From the NCBI GenBank assembly GCA_964567485.1, contig CAZMMX010000007.1:1-64000 (forward strand): a DNA stretch of 64,000 bases. The letters run 5' to 3'. Positions 43,062 through 51,487 of this stretch are shown piece after piece (position 1 is the stretch's first letter; each line of letters starts with the position of its first letter). The stretch is from UBA1413 sp964567485. Its GTDB lineage: Bacteria; Bacteroidota; Bacteroidia; Bacteroidales; Prolixibacteraceae. Below the pieces are notes generated by a model. The model saw only the letters and a program-made list of their open reading frames with translations, was not told where the DNA came from and did no database searches. The translations under genes and the position numbers were made by a program.

Positions 43062-44177
43062 ATGAGAATCGTCCATCTTACTTCGGTCCATTACCGATAT
43101 GATACGCGGATATTCCTAAAAGAGTGCAGCTCCCTCTCCTCCAAGGGAAATGATGTTTCCTTGATTGTGGCCGATGGCCTTGGCGATGAGGTGAAGGATG
43201 GAATCAGGGTTTATGATGTTGGAGGAAGTAAAAATCGCTTTCAGCGCATTCTGTTTTCCTCACTTAAGGTAGTCCGGAATGCCAACCGGTTGCGTGCTGA
43301 TATTTACCACTTGCATGATCCCGAGCTTTTGTTGTATGTTTATTTGTTAAAACTAAAAGGGAGAAAAGTCATTTTCGATATGCATGAAAATCTTCCCAAG
43401 CAAATCTTGTCGAAAATATATCTCATGCCACCCTTTAACAGGATATTAAGTTCCGGTGTATCGATTTTCCAACAATGTGTTTTAAAATCAATTCCGGTTG
43501 TTTTTGCAGAAGATTCTTATCAGCAGGATTTCCGGGGTGTGAAAAAATGTGCGACGGTGTTGAATTTCCCTGTCTTGTCAAAAATTGCCGCAATCACTGC
43601 GAAGCCATCGCATGTCTTTTCCATCGGTTATATGGGGGAGATCAGTAAGGAAAGGGGAGCGGTCCTGATTCTTGAAATAGCCCAACAATTAAGATCGGAA
43701 GGGAAGGATATCCATGTTTTATTTGTTGGTCCCGTCAGGGAAGAAGTATCAGAATCTTCCGTTTATGGGGTGGCCACACGGGAAGGTTGGGCTTCTTATA
43801 CCGGAAGAGTGACCCCTGAGGAGGCTTGGATGAAAATTGGCGGTTGTACAGTCGGTTCAGCGGTGCTCTACCCTTCGCCGAACTTCGTTGATTCTTATCC
43901 GACGAAATTATTTGAATATATGGCCCTGGGCATACCTGTGATTGTTTCAGATTTTCCAATAAACCGGAAGATCATTGATGAAAGCAGATGCGGAATACTG
44001 GTCAATCCCGGCAATAATGTGGAGGTCAGGGAGGCCATCAGGTTTCTGTATGAGAATAGAAGTGAATCGGAAAAGATGGGAGAAAGAGGGAAAATTTATG
44101 TTGCTGATCATTTTAGTTGGGATTCTGAATTCCGGAAGTTATTGTCGTTGTATAAGGAAACCATACAAGAATTTTAA
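43062..44177 (+). CDS. Glycosyltransferase family 4-like
   Basis: 371 residues, GT-B type: N-terminal VHLTSVHYRYDTRIFLKE, then DIYHLHDPELLLY and FDMHENLP, and donor-side segments FSIGYMGEISKERGAVLI and PTKLFEYMALGIPVIVSDFP. The EX7E motif is weak, as in the WbuB/WbnK-like branch. It begins three bases after the preceding gene. This is the last clearly AT-rich gene of the locus. Confidence 0.88.
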   Translation: MRIVHLTSVHYRYDTRIFLKECSSLSSKGNDVSLIVADGLGDEVKDGIRVYDVGGSKNRFQRILFSSLKVVRNANRLRADIYHLHDPELLLYVYLLKLKGRKVIFDMHENLPKQILSKIYLMPPFNRILSSGVSIFQQCVLKSIPVVFAEDSYQQDFRGVKKCATVLNFPVLSKIAAITAKPSHVFSIGYMGEISKERGAVLILEIAQQLRSEGKDIHVLFVGPVREEVSESSVYGVATREGWASYTGRVTPEEAWMKIGGCTVGSAVLYPSPNFVDSYPTKLFEYMALGIPVIVSDFPINRKIIDESRCGILVNPGNNVEVREAIRFLYENRSESEKMGERGKIYVADHFSWDSEFRKLLSLYKETIQEF

Positions 44178-44182
44178 GGACA

Positions 44183-45763
44183 GTGAAGGATAAAACTTTC
44201 CGAAGCCTGGCGGATCAAAGCTTTTCGGAGCATAAGCAACGGCGTCTTTTGTTGGAGACCGTAGAAAACCAGGAATTGAGCTATGCCGATGGATATGATC
44301 TGATGCAGCTGGCATCGACCTTACTCCTAGCACATGGTATCCGGAAGGGCGGTATGGTGCTCACCTATACTCCGCTATCACTCGAATCGGTGATTTTATG
44401 CTGGGCATGTCTCTATAACGGGGTAGTTTTCGTTCCTGTTGATCACAACTGGCCTCCTGAAATGCTGCACTTCATCATGGAGGAAACTGCCCCAAAACTG
44501 GTTCTTACGGATGAGGAAAGGGAAAACAGCTTTGCCGGAATGGATTTTACCGGTGTTCTGTTGATTGCCGGGAATAATAACCATGGCAAAGTCGGTACCC
44601 CATTTTTTGAATGGCTGTCAGGTGAGAATAATCGGGCCGCCACTCAACCCGAGGAGGTATGTGCCGGTGACCCGGGAGCGATCCTTTACACTTCTGGCTC
44701 AACAGGTCTCCCCAAAGGAGTGATGCTGTCGCAGAAGGCCCTGTTTAACAGCGGAAAACTGATTTCGACCCATTTCAGATGGCAGTCTGCCGATTTATTT
44801 ATGAACCTGGGTGATCTCCACTCCATGAGCGGTATACGCAATACCTGTTTCGCCCCATTGCATTCAGGATCCTCTTTTATCATTGCTTCACCGGAGGAGC
44901 GGAACAATATTCTGAACACCCTTGAACTGATCAGCAGGTGGGGAATCACCTTCCTGGGGGTGGCCCCGACGGTGATCAGGCAAATGAATATTCTCTTTTC
45001 GGAGTCCCGGAAAAGCAAAATCGCCTCCCTCAAGGCGGTGATGTGCACCGGCGGGCCTTTATCAAAGGAACAACTTCAGCTTTTCTGGCAAAACTATGCG
45101 ACCCCGGTTCTGAATTACTACGGTTTAACGGAAACGGCAGGCATCTGCTCAGGGCATACCCTGGATACCTTTGATCCCTCCGACAACAGCATCGGTCCCG
45201 CATCGGGGGCTGAACTCCTTATTTTACCCGGAACGGAGGCGGTGAATGACGATGGTACCGGTGAATTGCTGGTGAGAAGTGACAACCTGATGAGCGGTTA
45301 CTTTAAGAGAGCGGCAGAAACCGCCCGGGTACTGAAAGAGGGGTGTTTTTATACCGGCGATATTGTACGCCGGCGGGAGGACGGCTGTTATGAACTCCTC
45401 GGAAGAAAGCGAAACATCGTGAAAAACATCCACTCCGAACTCATTTACCTCGAGGAAATTGAGAGTGCCCTTGAATCGCACCCCTTCATCGTGGAAGCTG
45501 CCACCTGTCCTTACGCACGACTCGAAGAAGATGAAAAGATCGTGGCGTTTATAGTGGTGAGTGGGTCCCCTTATTCCGACACCCAGGATCTGGTCCATGA
45601 CATCAAGAAATTCCTGGTTGAGAAGGTGGGCAGGAACAGGATGCCCTGGCGTTTTTTCCTCGAAGAAAAACTCCCCCGCAGCACCGCCGGGAAAATCCAA
45701 CGACAACAGTTAGTTGATATACTCCATGAATATTTACAGTCACACCGTACCGGGTATTTTTAA
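44183..45763 (+). CDS. AMP-forming ligase (ANL superfamily), stand-alone
   Basis: ANL enzymes activate a carboxylic acid as the adenylate and pass it to a thiol carrier. The 526-residue protein has ILYTSGSTGLPKGVMLS (about residue 170), NYYGLTETAG (about 310), the hinge aspartate region TGDIVRRREDGCYELLGRKRN (about 390-410) and the C-terminal lysine in PRSTAGKIQR. It starts with GTG, five bases after the glycosyltransferase stop; no nearby ATG fits. Its 3' end overlaps the next ligase gene by 38 bases. By context it belongs to the Dlt-like cassette and could play the DltA role or load a second carrier. The substrate is unknown. Confidence 0.88.
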   Translation: MKDKTFRSLADQSFSEHKQRRLLLETVENQELSYADGYDLMQLASTLLLAHGIRKGGMVLTYTPLSLESVILCWACLYNGVVFVPVDHNWPPEMLHFIMEETAPKLVLTDEERENSFAGMDFTGVLLIAGNNNHGKVGTPFFEWLSGENNRAATQPEEVCAGDPGAILYTSGSTGLPKGVMLSQKALFNSGKLISTHFRWQSADLFMNLGDLHSMSGIRNTCFAPLHSGSSFIIASPEERNNILNTLELISRWGITFLGVAPTVIRQMNILFSESRKSKIASLKAVMCTGGPLSKEQLQLFWQNYATPVLNYYGLTETAGICSGHTLDTFDPSDNSIGPASGAELLILPGTEAVNDDGTGELLVRSDNLMSGYFKRAAETARVLKEGCFYTGDIVRRREDGCYELLGRKRNIVKNIHSELIYLEEIESALESHPFIVEAATCPYARLEEDEKIVAFIVVSGSPYSDTQDLVHDIKKFLVEKVGRNRMPWRFFLEEKLPRSTAGKIQRQQLVDILHEYLQSHRTGYF

Positions 45764-47549
45764 AAAAGCCTTCACCCGGAAAGGCCGGTTTATCGTTTTT
45801 GGCGATAGTGTTCTGACCTATGCTGAACTGAAGTCCCACATGGGAAGGTTTTCATCCTATTTCCGTCAGAAGGGAATCCGTCAGGGCGACAGGGTCATCC
45901 TGGCTTCCGGAAACGAAAGGTTTGTGTGTACGTTTTACCTTTCCCTGATCGCTAACGGGATAACAGTGGTGTATCTCGACCCGGAATCGGGTCCCGGGCG
46001 TGCCCATGCCATCATTGATCACTGTAAGGCCCCGTTCATCTTTGTCGATTCAGCAACTCAAAGAAACTGGAACCTTCTGAGCACGGAATCCAGTGAGGTG
46101 ACCATCATTCAATCCGAAGCAGGCTCAGGAGTCCTCAGTAAACTCCTGAACAGGAGCCGGCAGGAAAGTACGGCTTTCCCGGCATGTGTTGATGTTTTGC
46201 CCGAGTCAGATCTCCCCGCAGCAATCGATCCTGATGCCGATGCCTATATCCTGTTTACTTCCGGAACCACTTCGGCCCCGAAAGGGGTCCGGATTTCCTA
46301 CCGTGCCCTCTTCTCCCACCTCGACACGCTCACCTCTGTTTATCGGATGAACAGTGAATCCAGGCTGTTCAACAACCTGATCCTGAGTCATGCCGACGGC
46401 ATGGTCCAGGGGCCGCTCCTCGCTCTGTTCAACATGGCCACACTATTCAGACCATTCCCCTTTACGATCCAAAAAATCGAGGATATCTTCGACGTCATAT
46501 ACAGCGAAAAGATCACCCACTGGATCATGGTCCCCACGATGACCGGACTGGTATACCAGTTTAAAAAGGAGGACAAAGACACCTTAAAAAACAAGGATTT
46601 TCAGTTTGTCATATCTTGCGGCGGGAAATTGGAAGCCCTTCTCTGGAAGCAGTTTGAGGAAAAATTCGACACGTCCATTATCAATGGTTACGGCCTGACT
46701 GAGACCGTTGCCGGGGGATTGTTTGCCGGTCCTGATCCGGAATCCCATATCATTGGGACCATCGGAAAACCGGTGGACTGTGAAGCTCGTATTGTGGGAG
46801 AGGATTTGCACGACAAAAAGGTGGGCGAAGAGGGTGAAATATGGCTTCGCGGCCCTATGGTGATGAGCGGCTACCTCAATGCTCCAGAGGCGAATGCAGA
46901 GGTGTTTTCCGGCGAATGGCTGAAAACGGGGGACATCGGATTCCTGGGTGAGGACGGTTGCTTTCGCATCACCGGCCGTAAAAAACTCGTCATTATTTCC
47001 GGAGGAATCAACGTGAGTCCCGAGGAAGTGACCGAAGTCCTGCACTCTTGTCCGGCCGTGAAGGATGCGGTAACTTTCGCCCTGGATGACCCTCTCTGGG
47101 GTGATATCGTGGCTTCAGCCATCGTGGTCAGGGAAAACCAATCACTCAGCCAGGATGAGGTGGTGGCCCATTGCCGCAAGCATCTCGAAGAAAATAAGGT
47201 TCCCCGGAGAATCGTTTTTGTCGATGAACTTCCCTATGGCCGTTCAGGAAAGGTGATCATCAGCGAAATCAGGGATATGGTAACCGGAATGATGGGACAG
47301 ACTTCCCCGACCTCCGGTCCTGAAAATAGCTTTATGTCTGTCGTTTCCAGGATCCTTCAAATGCCTGAACATGCCCTCGCTCTGGAAATGGCGGCAGAGG
47401 ATACTCCGGAGTGGGATTCCATCTCTCACCTCTTCCTGATCGCGGAAATGGAAAAACAGTACCAAATTGAATTTTCTCCCATAGAGGTGATGAATATTAA
47501 TAAATTGGCGGATCTGTTTTCCCTCGTTGAAAACAAAACCGGAAGATGA
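45726..47549 (+). CDS. AMP-forming ligase fused to a carrier-protein domain (DltA-DltC-like)
   Basis: 607 residues from ATG 45726. The ANL domain (about 1-520) shows ILFTSGTTSAPKGVRISY, NGYGLTETVAG, TGDIGFLGEDGCFRITGRKK and the catalytic lysine in PYGRSGKVI. The C-terminal 75 residues form an acyl-carrier domain with the likely phosphopantetheine serine at Ser565 (EWDSISHLFL). One polypeptide therefore activates and carries its acyl group, as DltA plus DltC do separately in Gram-positive bacteria. The stop codon overlaps the next start (ATGA at 47546-47549). A TTG at 45714 is an alternative start. Confidence 0.88.
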   Translation: MNIYSHTVPGIFKKAFTRKGRFIVFGDSVLTYAELKSHMGRFSSYFRQKGIRQGDRVILASGNERFVCTFYLSLIANGITVVYLDPESGPGRAHAIIDHCKAPFIFVDSATQRNWNLLSTESSEVTIIQSEAGSGVLSKLLNRSRQESTAFPACVDVLPESDLPAAIDPDADAYILFTSGTTSAPKGVRISYRALFSHLDTLTSVYRMNSESRLFNNLILSHADGMVQGPLLALFNMATLFRPFPFTIQKIEDIFDVIYSEKITHWIMVPTMTGLVYQFKKEDKDTLKNKDFQFVISCGGKLEALLWKQFEEKFDTSIINGYGLTETVAGGLFAGPDPESHIIGTIGKPVDCEARIVGEDLHDKKVGEEGEIWLRGPMVMSGYLNAPEANAEVFSGEWLKTGDIGFLGEDGCFRITGRKKLVIISGGINVSPEEVTEVLHSCPAVKDAVTFALDDPLWGDIVASAIVVRENQSLSQDEVVAHCRKHLEENKVPRRIVFVDELPYGRSGKVIISEIRDMVTGMMGQTSPTSGPENSFMSVVSRILQMPEHALALEMAAEDTPEWDSISHLFLIAEMEKQYQIEFSPIEVMNINKLADLFSLVENKTGR

Positions 47550-48472
47550 AGCAGCCTGACCAAAACCAGGGAATGCCGCTGGTGATTTGGGCAGGTGCCC
47601 TGGTCATGGCCCTGGCCATCCTTTCCGGGATCTGGCATCTCTATTCTGTAAGGGATCAACGTGTAAGAGCCTTGAATCCAGGATTGACGGAACATTCCAG
47701 TAGTCAACATGACACGGTGAAGGCTTATTTTCTGGGTTCTTCCTTGACGAAATATGCCCTGATACAGTACCATACCCTTGACAGCCTCCTGAAATGGCAG
47801 AATAAGACCTTAAAATACAGGGTGGTGGTCAGTGCCGGTACCGGTCTTGCGAGCTACAACTCCCGCATCGATGAAATTATCAACCTCAGGCCTTCTTATC
47901 TCTTCATTGAGTCAAATTTGGCTTGTATCAATTATCAGGGTAACTCCGGGAAAGAAAAGGTGTATCAGTTGAGCCGGTTCAGAACCAGGCTGGCCAGGAT
48001 TCCCTTCTATATCGTTAAGATGAAAGGTAACGCTTTTGACCTGCTCGAAACCAATGTTCCGGAACCTTTTAGTGACAGGAACAAGACAAAACTTGATTTT
48101 GATTTTATTGATGAAGAAAATTTGAAACTCAGGGGCGAGGTTTTAAAGGTCAGGAATATAGATGAGTTCCCGGAGTGGAGTTCTTTTTTTAAAGCTGCGG
48201 ATTCACTGGGCATCAGGGTATTTTTGTTGGAGTTGCCCCGTTCCGGAGAGGCGGAAAAACACCTGCCTGCCGGATTCAAGGAACAACACCAGATTCTCAT
48301 CAACCAATATGGTGAAAAGTACGGAATCCCTTTTCTTGATTTTCCGGAAGAACTAGGATATGTGGAATATTACCACGACCGGGCCCATTTCAATAAAGCC
48401 GGCAGTTTTTATTATAGCGAGTGGTTGCTCAGGGAACTTGGTAACCTGGAAATTGTAGAGGAGATCCAATGA
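47546..48472 (+). CDS. Membrane-anchored SGNH-type protein, DltD-like
   Basis: 308 residues: an N-terminal membrane helix (PLVIWAGALVMALAILSGIW), then an extracytoplasmic domain with AYFLGSSLTKYAL, a GDS-type block whose Ser65 or Ser66 is the likely nucleophile. Near the C-terminus, DRAHFNKAG supplies a DxxH pair (Asp278, His281). The topology and motif order match DltD, which completes transfer of D-alanine to teichoic acid outside the membrane; overall similarity looks low, so the family call rests on motifs and context. Both ends overlap neighbours by ATGA, a sign of translational coupling with the ligase-carrier and MBOAT genes. Confidence 0.75.
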   Translation: MKQPDQNQGMPLVIWAGALVMALAILSGIWHLYSVRDQRVRALNPGLTEHSSSQHDTVKAYFLGSSLTKYALIQYHTLDSLLKWQNKTLKYRVVVSAGTGLASYNSRIDEIINLRPSYLFIESNLACINYQGNSGKEKVYQLSRFRTRLARIPFYIVKMKGNAFDLLETNVPEPFSDRNKTKLDFDFIDEENLKLRGEVLKVRNIDEFPEWSSFFKAADSLGIRVFLLELPRSGEAEKHLPAGFKEQHQILINQYGEKYGIPFLDFPEELGYVEYYHDRAHFNKAGSFYYSEWLLRELGNLEIVEEIQ

Positions 48473-49578
48473 ATTTTGTTTCCCTGGTCTTTGTTGTTTG
48501 GATATTTCTGTTTCTCCTGGCTTCCCGGGTTACCACAAACAGATATGCTCCTTACATCCTGGTCCTCTTCGGCCTGGCGTTTATCCTTTACACGGCCCCC
48601 CTGGCCGCTCTGGTATTGTTGGGAGAATCGCTCCTGTGCTATCATACCGTAAGACTCCGTAAACCGGCTAAAGGAATGGTCACACTGCTGTCAGTGTCTC
48701 TTATTTTCATGGCCTTTCTTCTGTTCAAAACCCTGAACGCACAGGGTTCTTTGATTCTACCGTTGGGCATCTCCTATTTTACCTTCCGGTTGATCCATTA
48801 TGTCGAGGAAGGGTACCGGCAGCGGCTGCGAGAACATAGTCTGATCGAATTCCTGGCTTATATGACCTTCTTTCCTACTTACCTGGCGGGACCGATCAAC
48901 CTCTTCCCTGAATTTCTTCTGAACCTTCGGAGGAGAAGCTGGAAGAGTGCCCAATTTTCGGACGGAATGGAGCGGATGGTGTATGGCTATGCCCAGTTGG
49001 TGGTGCTGGGGAATTACGGGGTTAACTATCTTCTGAAGAACTGGCTGTCTGACAGCCTCTCCGCCACTCAGGGATTTTTTCCTCTGGTGATCCAGTCGGT
49101 TTATCTTTGGCTTGACCTCTATATACGGTTTTCGGCGTACAGCAGCATTGCCATTGGTATAGCCGCCTCGGCAGGGTTTCACGTGCCTGAAAATTTTAAT
49201 TATCCATACCTGGCCCCTAATATCAGGGAGTTCTGGAACCGCTGGCATATCTCATTAACCAGTTGGTGTCGTGATTACATCTTCATCCCGGTGGCCGCCA
49301 TCACCCGGAAACCTTTCATCGCCATCGGGGCCACCATGATCACCATTGGAATCTGGCACGAGCTGAGTCTCCGCTATATTTTGTGGGGAGTCTATCACGC
49401 AGTGGGGATTTCTGTTTTTGAAAAATATTCGCGGCTGACCAAAGGAAAACTTCCGCGGAGTAAATTGGCCCTTTATGCGGGAAAAGCTTTCGGCGTGGCC
49501 GTTACCCTCGTTTTCGTTATTTTGAGCTTCCCGGTGACTACGCTGGTGAATAATTTCATCCTTAGTTTGTTCAAATGA
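48469..49578 (+). CDS. MBOAT acyltransferase, DltB/AlgI-like
   Basis: A 369-residue multi-pass membrane protein. It has LPLGISYFTFRLIHYVEEG, FFPTYLAGPINLF, FWNRWHISLTSWCRDYIFIP with His260, and IGIWHELSLRYILWGVYHA with His297, the invariant MBOAT catalytic histidine. DltB uses this fold to pass an acyl group from the cytoplasmic carrier DltC through the membrane; AlgI does so for alginate acetylation. The fused ligase-carrier gene two positions upstream favours the DltB role. It is somewhat shorter than DltB (about 400 residues). Start and stop both overlap neighbours in ATGA. Confidence 0.9.
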   Translation: MNFVSLVFVVWIFLFLLASRVTTNRYAPYILVLFGLAFILYTAPLAALVLLGESLLCYHTVRLRKPAKGMVTLLSVSLIFMAFLLFKTLNAQGSLILPLGISYFTFRLIHYVEEGYRQRLREHSLIEFLAYMTFFPTYLAGPINLFPEFLLNLRRRSWKSAQFSDGMERMVYGYAQLVVLGNYGVNYLLKNWLSDSLSATQGFFPLVIQSVYLWLDLYIRFSAYSSIAIGIAASAGFHVPENFNYPYLAPNIREFWNRWHISLTSWCRDYIFIPVAAITRKPFIAIGATMITIGIWHELSLRYILWGVYHAVGISVFEKYSRLTKGKLPRSKLALYAGKAFGVAVTLVFVILSFPVTTLVNNFILSLFK

Positions 49579-49715
49579 CTTACCGCTTCCTTTGTCGATA
49601 CTTCCGTCCCTGGCTGGCCGGACTGTTCACCGCCCTGTGGTTTGCCCTTCTTTTGGTCATCATCTTTATCTTTTCGGGGTATAGCGAAGGGGCCTTTGTT
49701 TACATTAATTTCTGA
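49575..49715 (+). CDS. DltX-like membrane microprotein
   Basis: A 46-residue open frame starts at the ATG that overlaps the MBOAT stop codon (ATGA, 49575-49578) and ends five bases before the radical SAM gene. It has a basic N-terminus (TYRFLCRYFRPW), one membrane helix (LAGLFTALWFALLLVIIFIF) and the C-terminal sequence EGAFVYINF. DltX of Gram-positive dlt operons has the same size and topology and ends in a motif of the form FIYNEF, whose tyrosine is reported to carry the acyl group between DltB and DltD. Tyr43 is in the equivalent place. The match is seen by eye, but coupling, size, topology and motif agree. Confidence 0.78.
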   Translation: MTYRFLCRYFRPWLAGLFTALWFALLLVIIFIFSGYSEGAFVYINF

Positions 49716-49720
49716 TTCTC

Positions 49721-50680
49721 ATGGGTGACACCACCAAAAACAGCCTTTGCCGGCAAAGCTTGCCTTCCTTTCTGAACAGCCGCGAAGGATGGGGAAAACT
49801 GTTGGAGATGAAACGTTCCCCATATCCTCATTTGCATCAGATCGAGCCAACCAATGCCTGCCCCTATAAATGCATCATGTGTCCACGGGGCAAAGAGATG
49901 AAACGCTCCATCGGATTTATGAACATGGATCTGTTTATCAAAGTCATGGATGAAGTGGCGACATTTCCGGAGGAGATCAGAAAAAAGGAAATCGAATTGT
50001 TCCATTTTGGAGAATCTTTACTCCATCCGCAATTTGCCGAAATGAATGCCTATGCAGCTTCCCACGGATTGAATACCCTGCTCTCCGTGAATGCCATAGA
50101 ACTGACAGGTCAACTGGCCGGGAAACTGGTCAGCGGAAATGCCGGGAAAATTGTCGTTTCGCTCGATGGATATGACGCAGAGAGCTTCCTGAAAATCAGG
50201 GGCAGGAAAATCGATTATGACCAGGCCATCGAAAATATCGTTCAGGTATCGGCCATTATTAAGGCACTCAATAGTCCTACAAAACTTCTAGTCAGGATGA
50301 TTGCCATGAATCTGAATGCCCATATGAAGGAATCGTTCCGGAGTTTCTGGCACGAGAAGGGTGTCGAGGTGGAAATTCGTCGTTTTTTCCCCTGGGGGGA
50401 GAAGGAAATGGTGGCGCTGGGAGAATACGACAAGTACCCCCCCTTTATGCCGTGTCCATTTGCCTGGCAGTATGTGGTGGTACAGTGGAATGGAGACGTG
50501 GTCGCCTGTTGCCGCGATTACAACGCAGAAAACAAAATGGGGAATGTCAATGATGCCACTCTCGTGGAAATATGGAACGGCGAAAAATATAAGACTTTCA
50601 GGGAAGAAATGATCAGTGGCGAATACCACAACTCCATCTGCCAGCCTTGCATGGATATTTATTATACTGAAAAAAGGTAA
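49721..50680 (+). CDS. Radical SAM/SPASM protein
   Basis: 319 residues with the radical SAM cluster motif CPYKCIMC (Cys47, Cys51, Cys54) and a C-terminal SPASM-type set of cysteines (CPF, ACCRDYN, ICQPC) for auxiliary iron-sulfur binding. The family includes peptide- and sugar-modifying enzymes and is frequent in glycan clusters, where few substrates are known. It follows the DltX-like gene by five bases and precedes a glycosyltransferase by nine. It may modify a sugar, or the acyl or amino-acyl group handled by the cassette; nothing in the sequence decides this. Confidence 0.88.
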   Translation: MGDTTKNSLCRQSLPSFLNSREGWGKLLEMKRSPYPHLHQIEPTNACPYKCIMCPRGKEMKRSIGFMNMDLFIKVMDEVATFPEEIRKKEIELFHFGESLLHPQFAEMNAYAASHGLNTLLSVNAIELTGQLAGKLVSGNAGKIVVSLDGYDAESFLKIRGRKIDYDQAIENIVQVSAIIKALNSPTKLLVRMIAMNLNAHMKESFRSFWHEKGVEVEIRRFFPWGEKEMVALGEYDKYPPFMPCPFAWQYVVVQWNGDVVACCRDYNAENKMGNVNDATLVEIWNGEKYKTFREEMISGEYHNSICQPCMDIYYTEKR

Positions 50681-50689
50681 ACTAATCCT

Positions 50690-51442
50690 ATGAACCGGAG
50701 CGTATCCATTATTATTCCCTGTTACAATGCCGGGGAGAGAATCAGGGAGACCCTGAATTCCGTTTTGAGGCAGACCTACGGCAATTGGGAGGCCATTGTG
50801 GTCGATGATTGTTCCACTGACCACTCGGTGGAGATCGTCAACTCATTTATCAGGAAGGATACAAGATTCAGGCTGATCATTAACGAGAAAAACTCGGGAG
50901 GGCCGGCCGAACCGCGAAACCTTGGGTTAGCGTATGCAAAAGGGGAATACATTGCTTTTCTGGATAGCGACGATATCTGGATGCCTGAGAAACTGACCCT
51001 GCAGCTCGGGTTCATGGAACAGAAAGAAGCGCTGTTGTCTTCTACCTCATACGAACTGATCGACGAAACAGGGAAACCCATGAAAAAGGTGATCCGTTGC
51101 CTCCCGGTCCAGAATTACCATAAATTCCTGCGAAACACCAACATTGGTTTTTCTTCCTCCGTTCTGGCCAGGGAAACCCTGGAGGGAGTATCGTTCCGGA
51201 AAATGCCCGTGGCGGAGGATAATCAGTTTTGGAAAGATGTATTCAGAAAGGGTTACACCATGGTCGGATTGGATGAGGTTTTGATGCAATACAGGGTGCA
51301 AAAGAATTCCCTTTCATCCAACAAACTGAAGTCGGCTGTCCAGATCTGGAAATCTTACCGAAGAACCGAGAAATTCAATTTAATTCCATCGCTGTACTAC
51401 ATTATTTGCTACGCATTTAATGCCATCAAAAAGCGCATATAG
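50690..51442 (+). CDS. Glycosyltransferase family 2 (GT-A)
   Basis: 250 residues with the GT-A nucleotide-binding start VSIIIPCYNAGERIRETL, VVDDCSTDHS, the DxD-type metal site FLDSDDIW near residue 90 and a following acceptor region. No membrane anchor. It starts nine bases after the radical SAM gene and should extend the glycan on the cytoplasmic side. Sugar unknown. Confidence 0.93.
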   Translation: MNRSVSIIIPCYNAGERIRETLNSVLRQTYGNWEAIVVDDCSTDHSVEIVNSFIRKDTRFRLIINEKNSGGPAEPRNLGLAYAKGEYIAFLDSDDIWMPEKLTLQLGFMEQKEALLSSTSYELIDETGKPMKKVIRCLPVQNYHKFLRNTNIGFSSSVLARETLEGVSFRKMPVAEDNQFWKDVFRKGYTMVGLDEVLMQYRVQKNSLSSNKLKSAVQIWKSYRRTEKFNLIPSLYYIICYAFNAIKKRI

Positions 51443-51487
51443 TAAATTTCACAGATATCCCCTTACCTCTTTCCAAAACATGGCCTT

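Noticed and set aside
48469..49578. MBOAT as a simple O-acetyltransferase of the AlgI/AlgX type
   Set aside because: Not excluded, but acetylation systems of this kind do not carry an adenylating ligase, a carrier domain and a DltX-like peptide in coupled genes.
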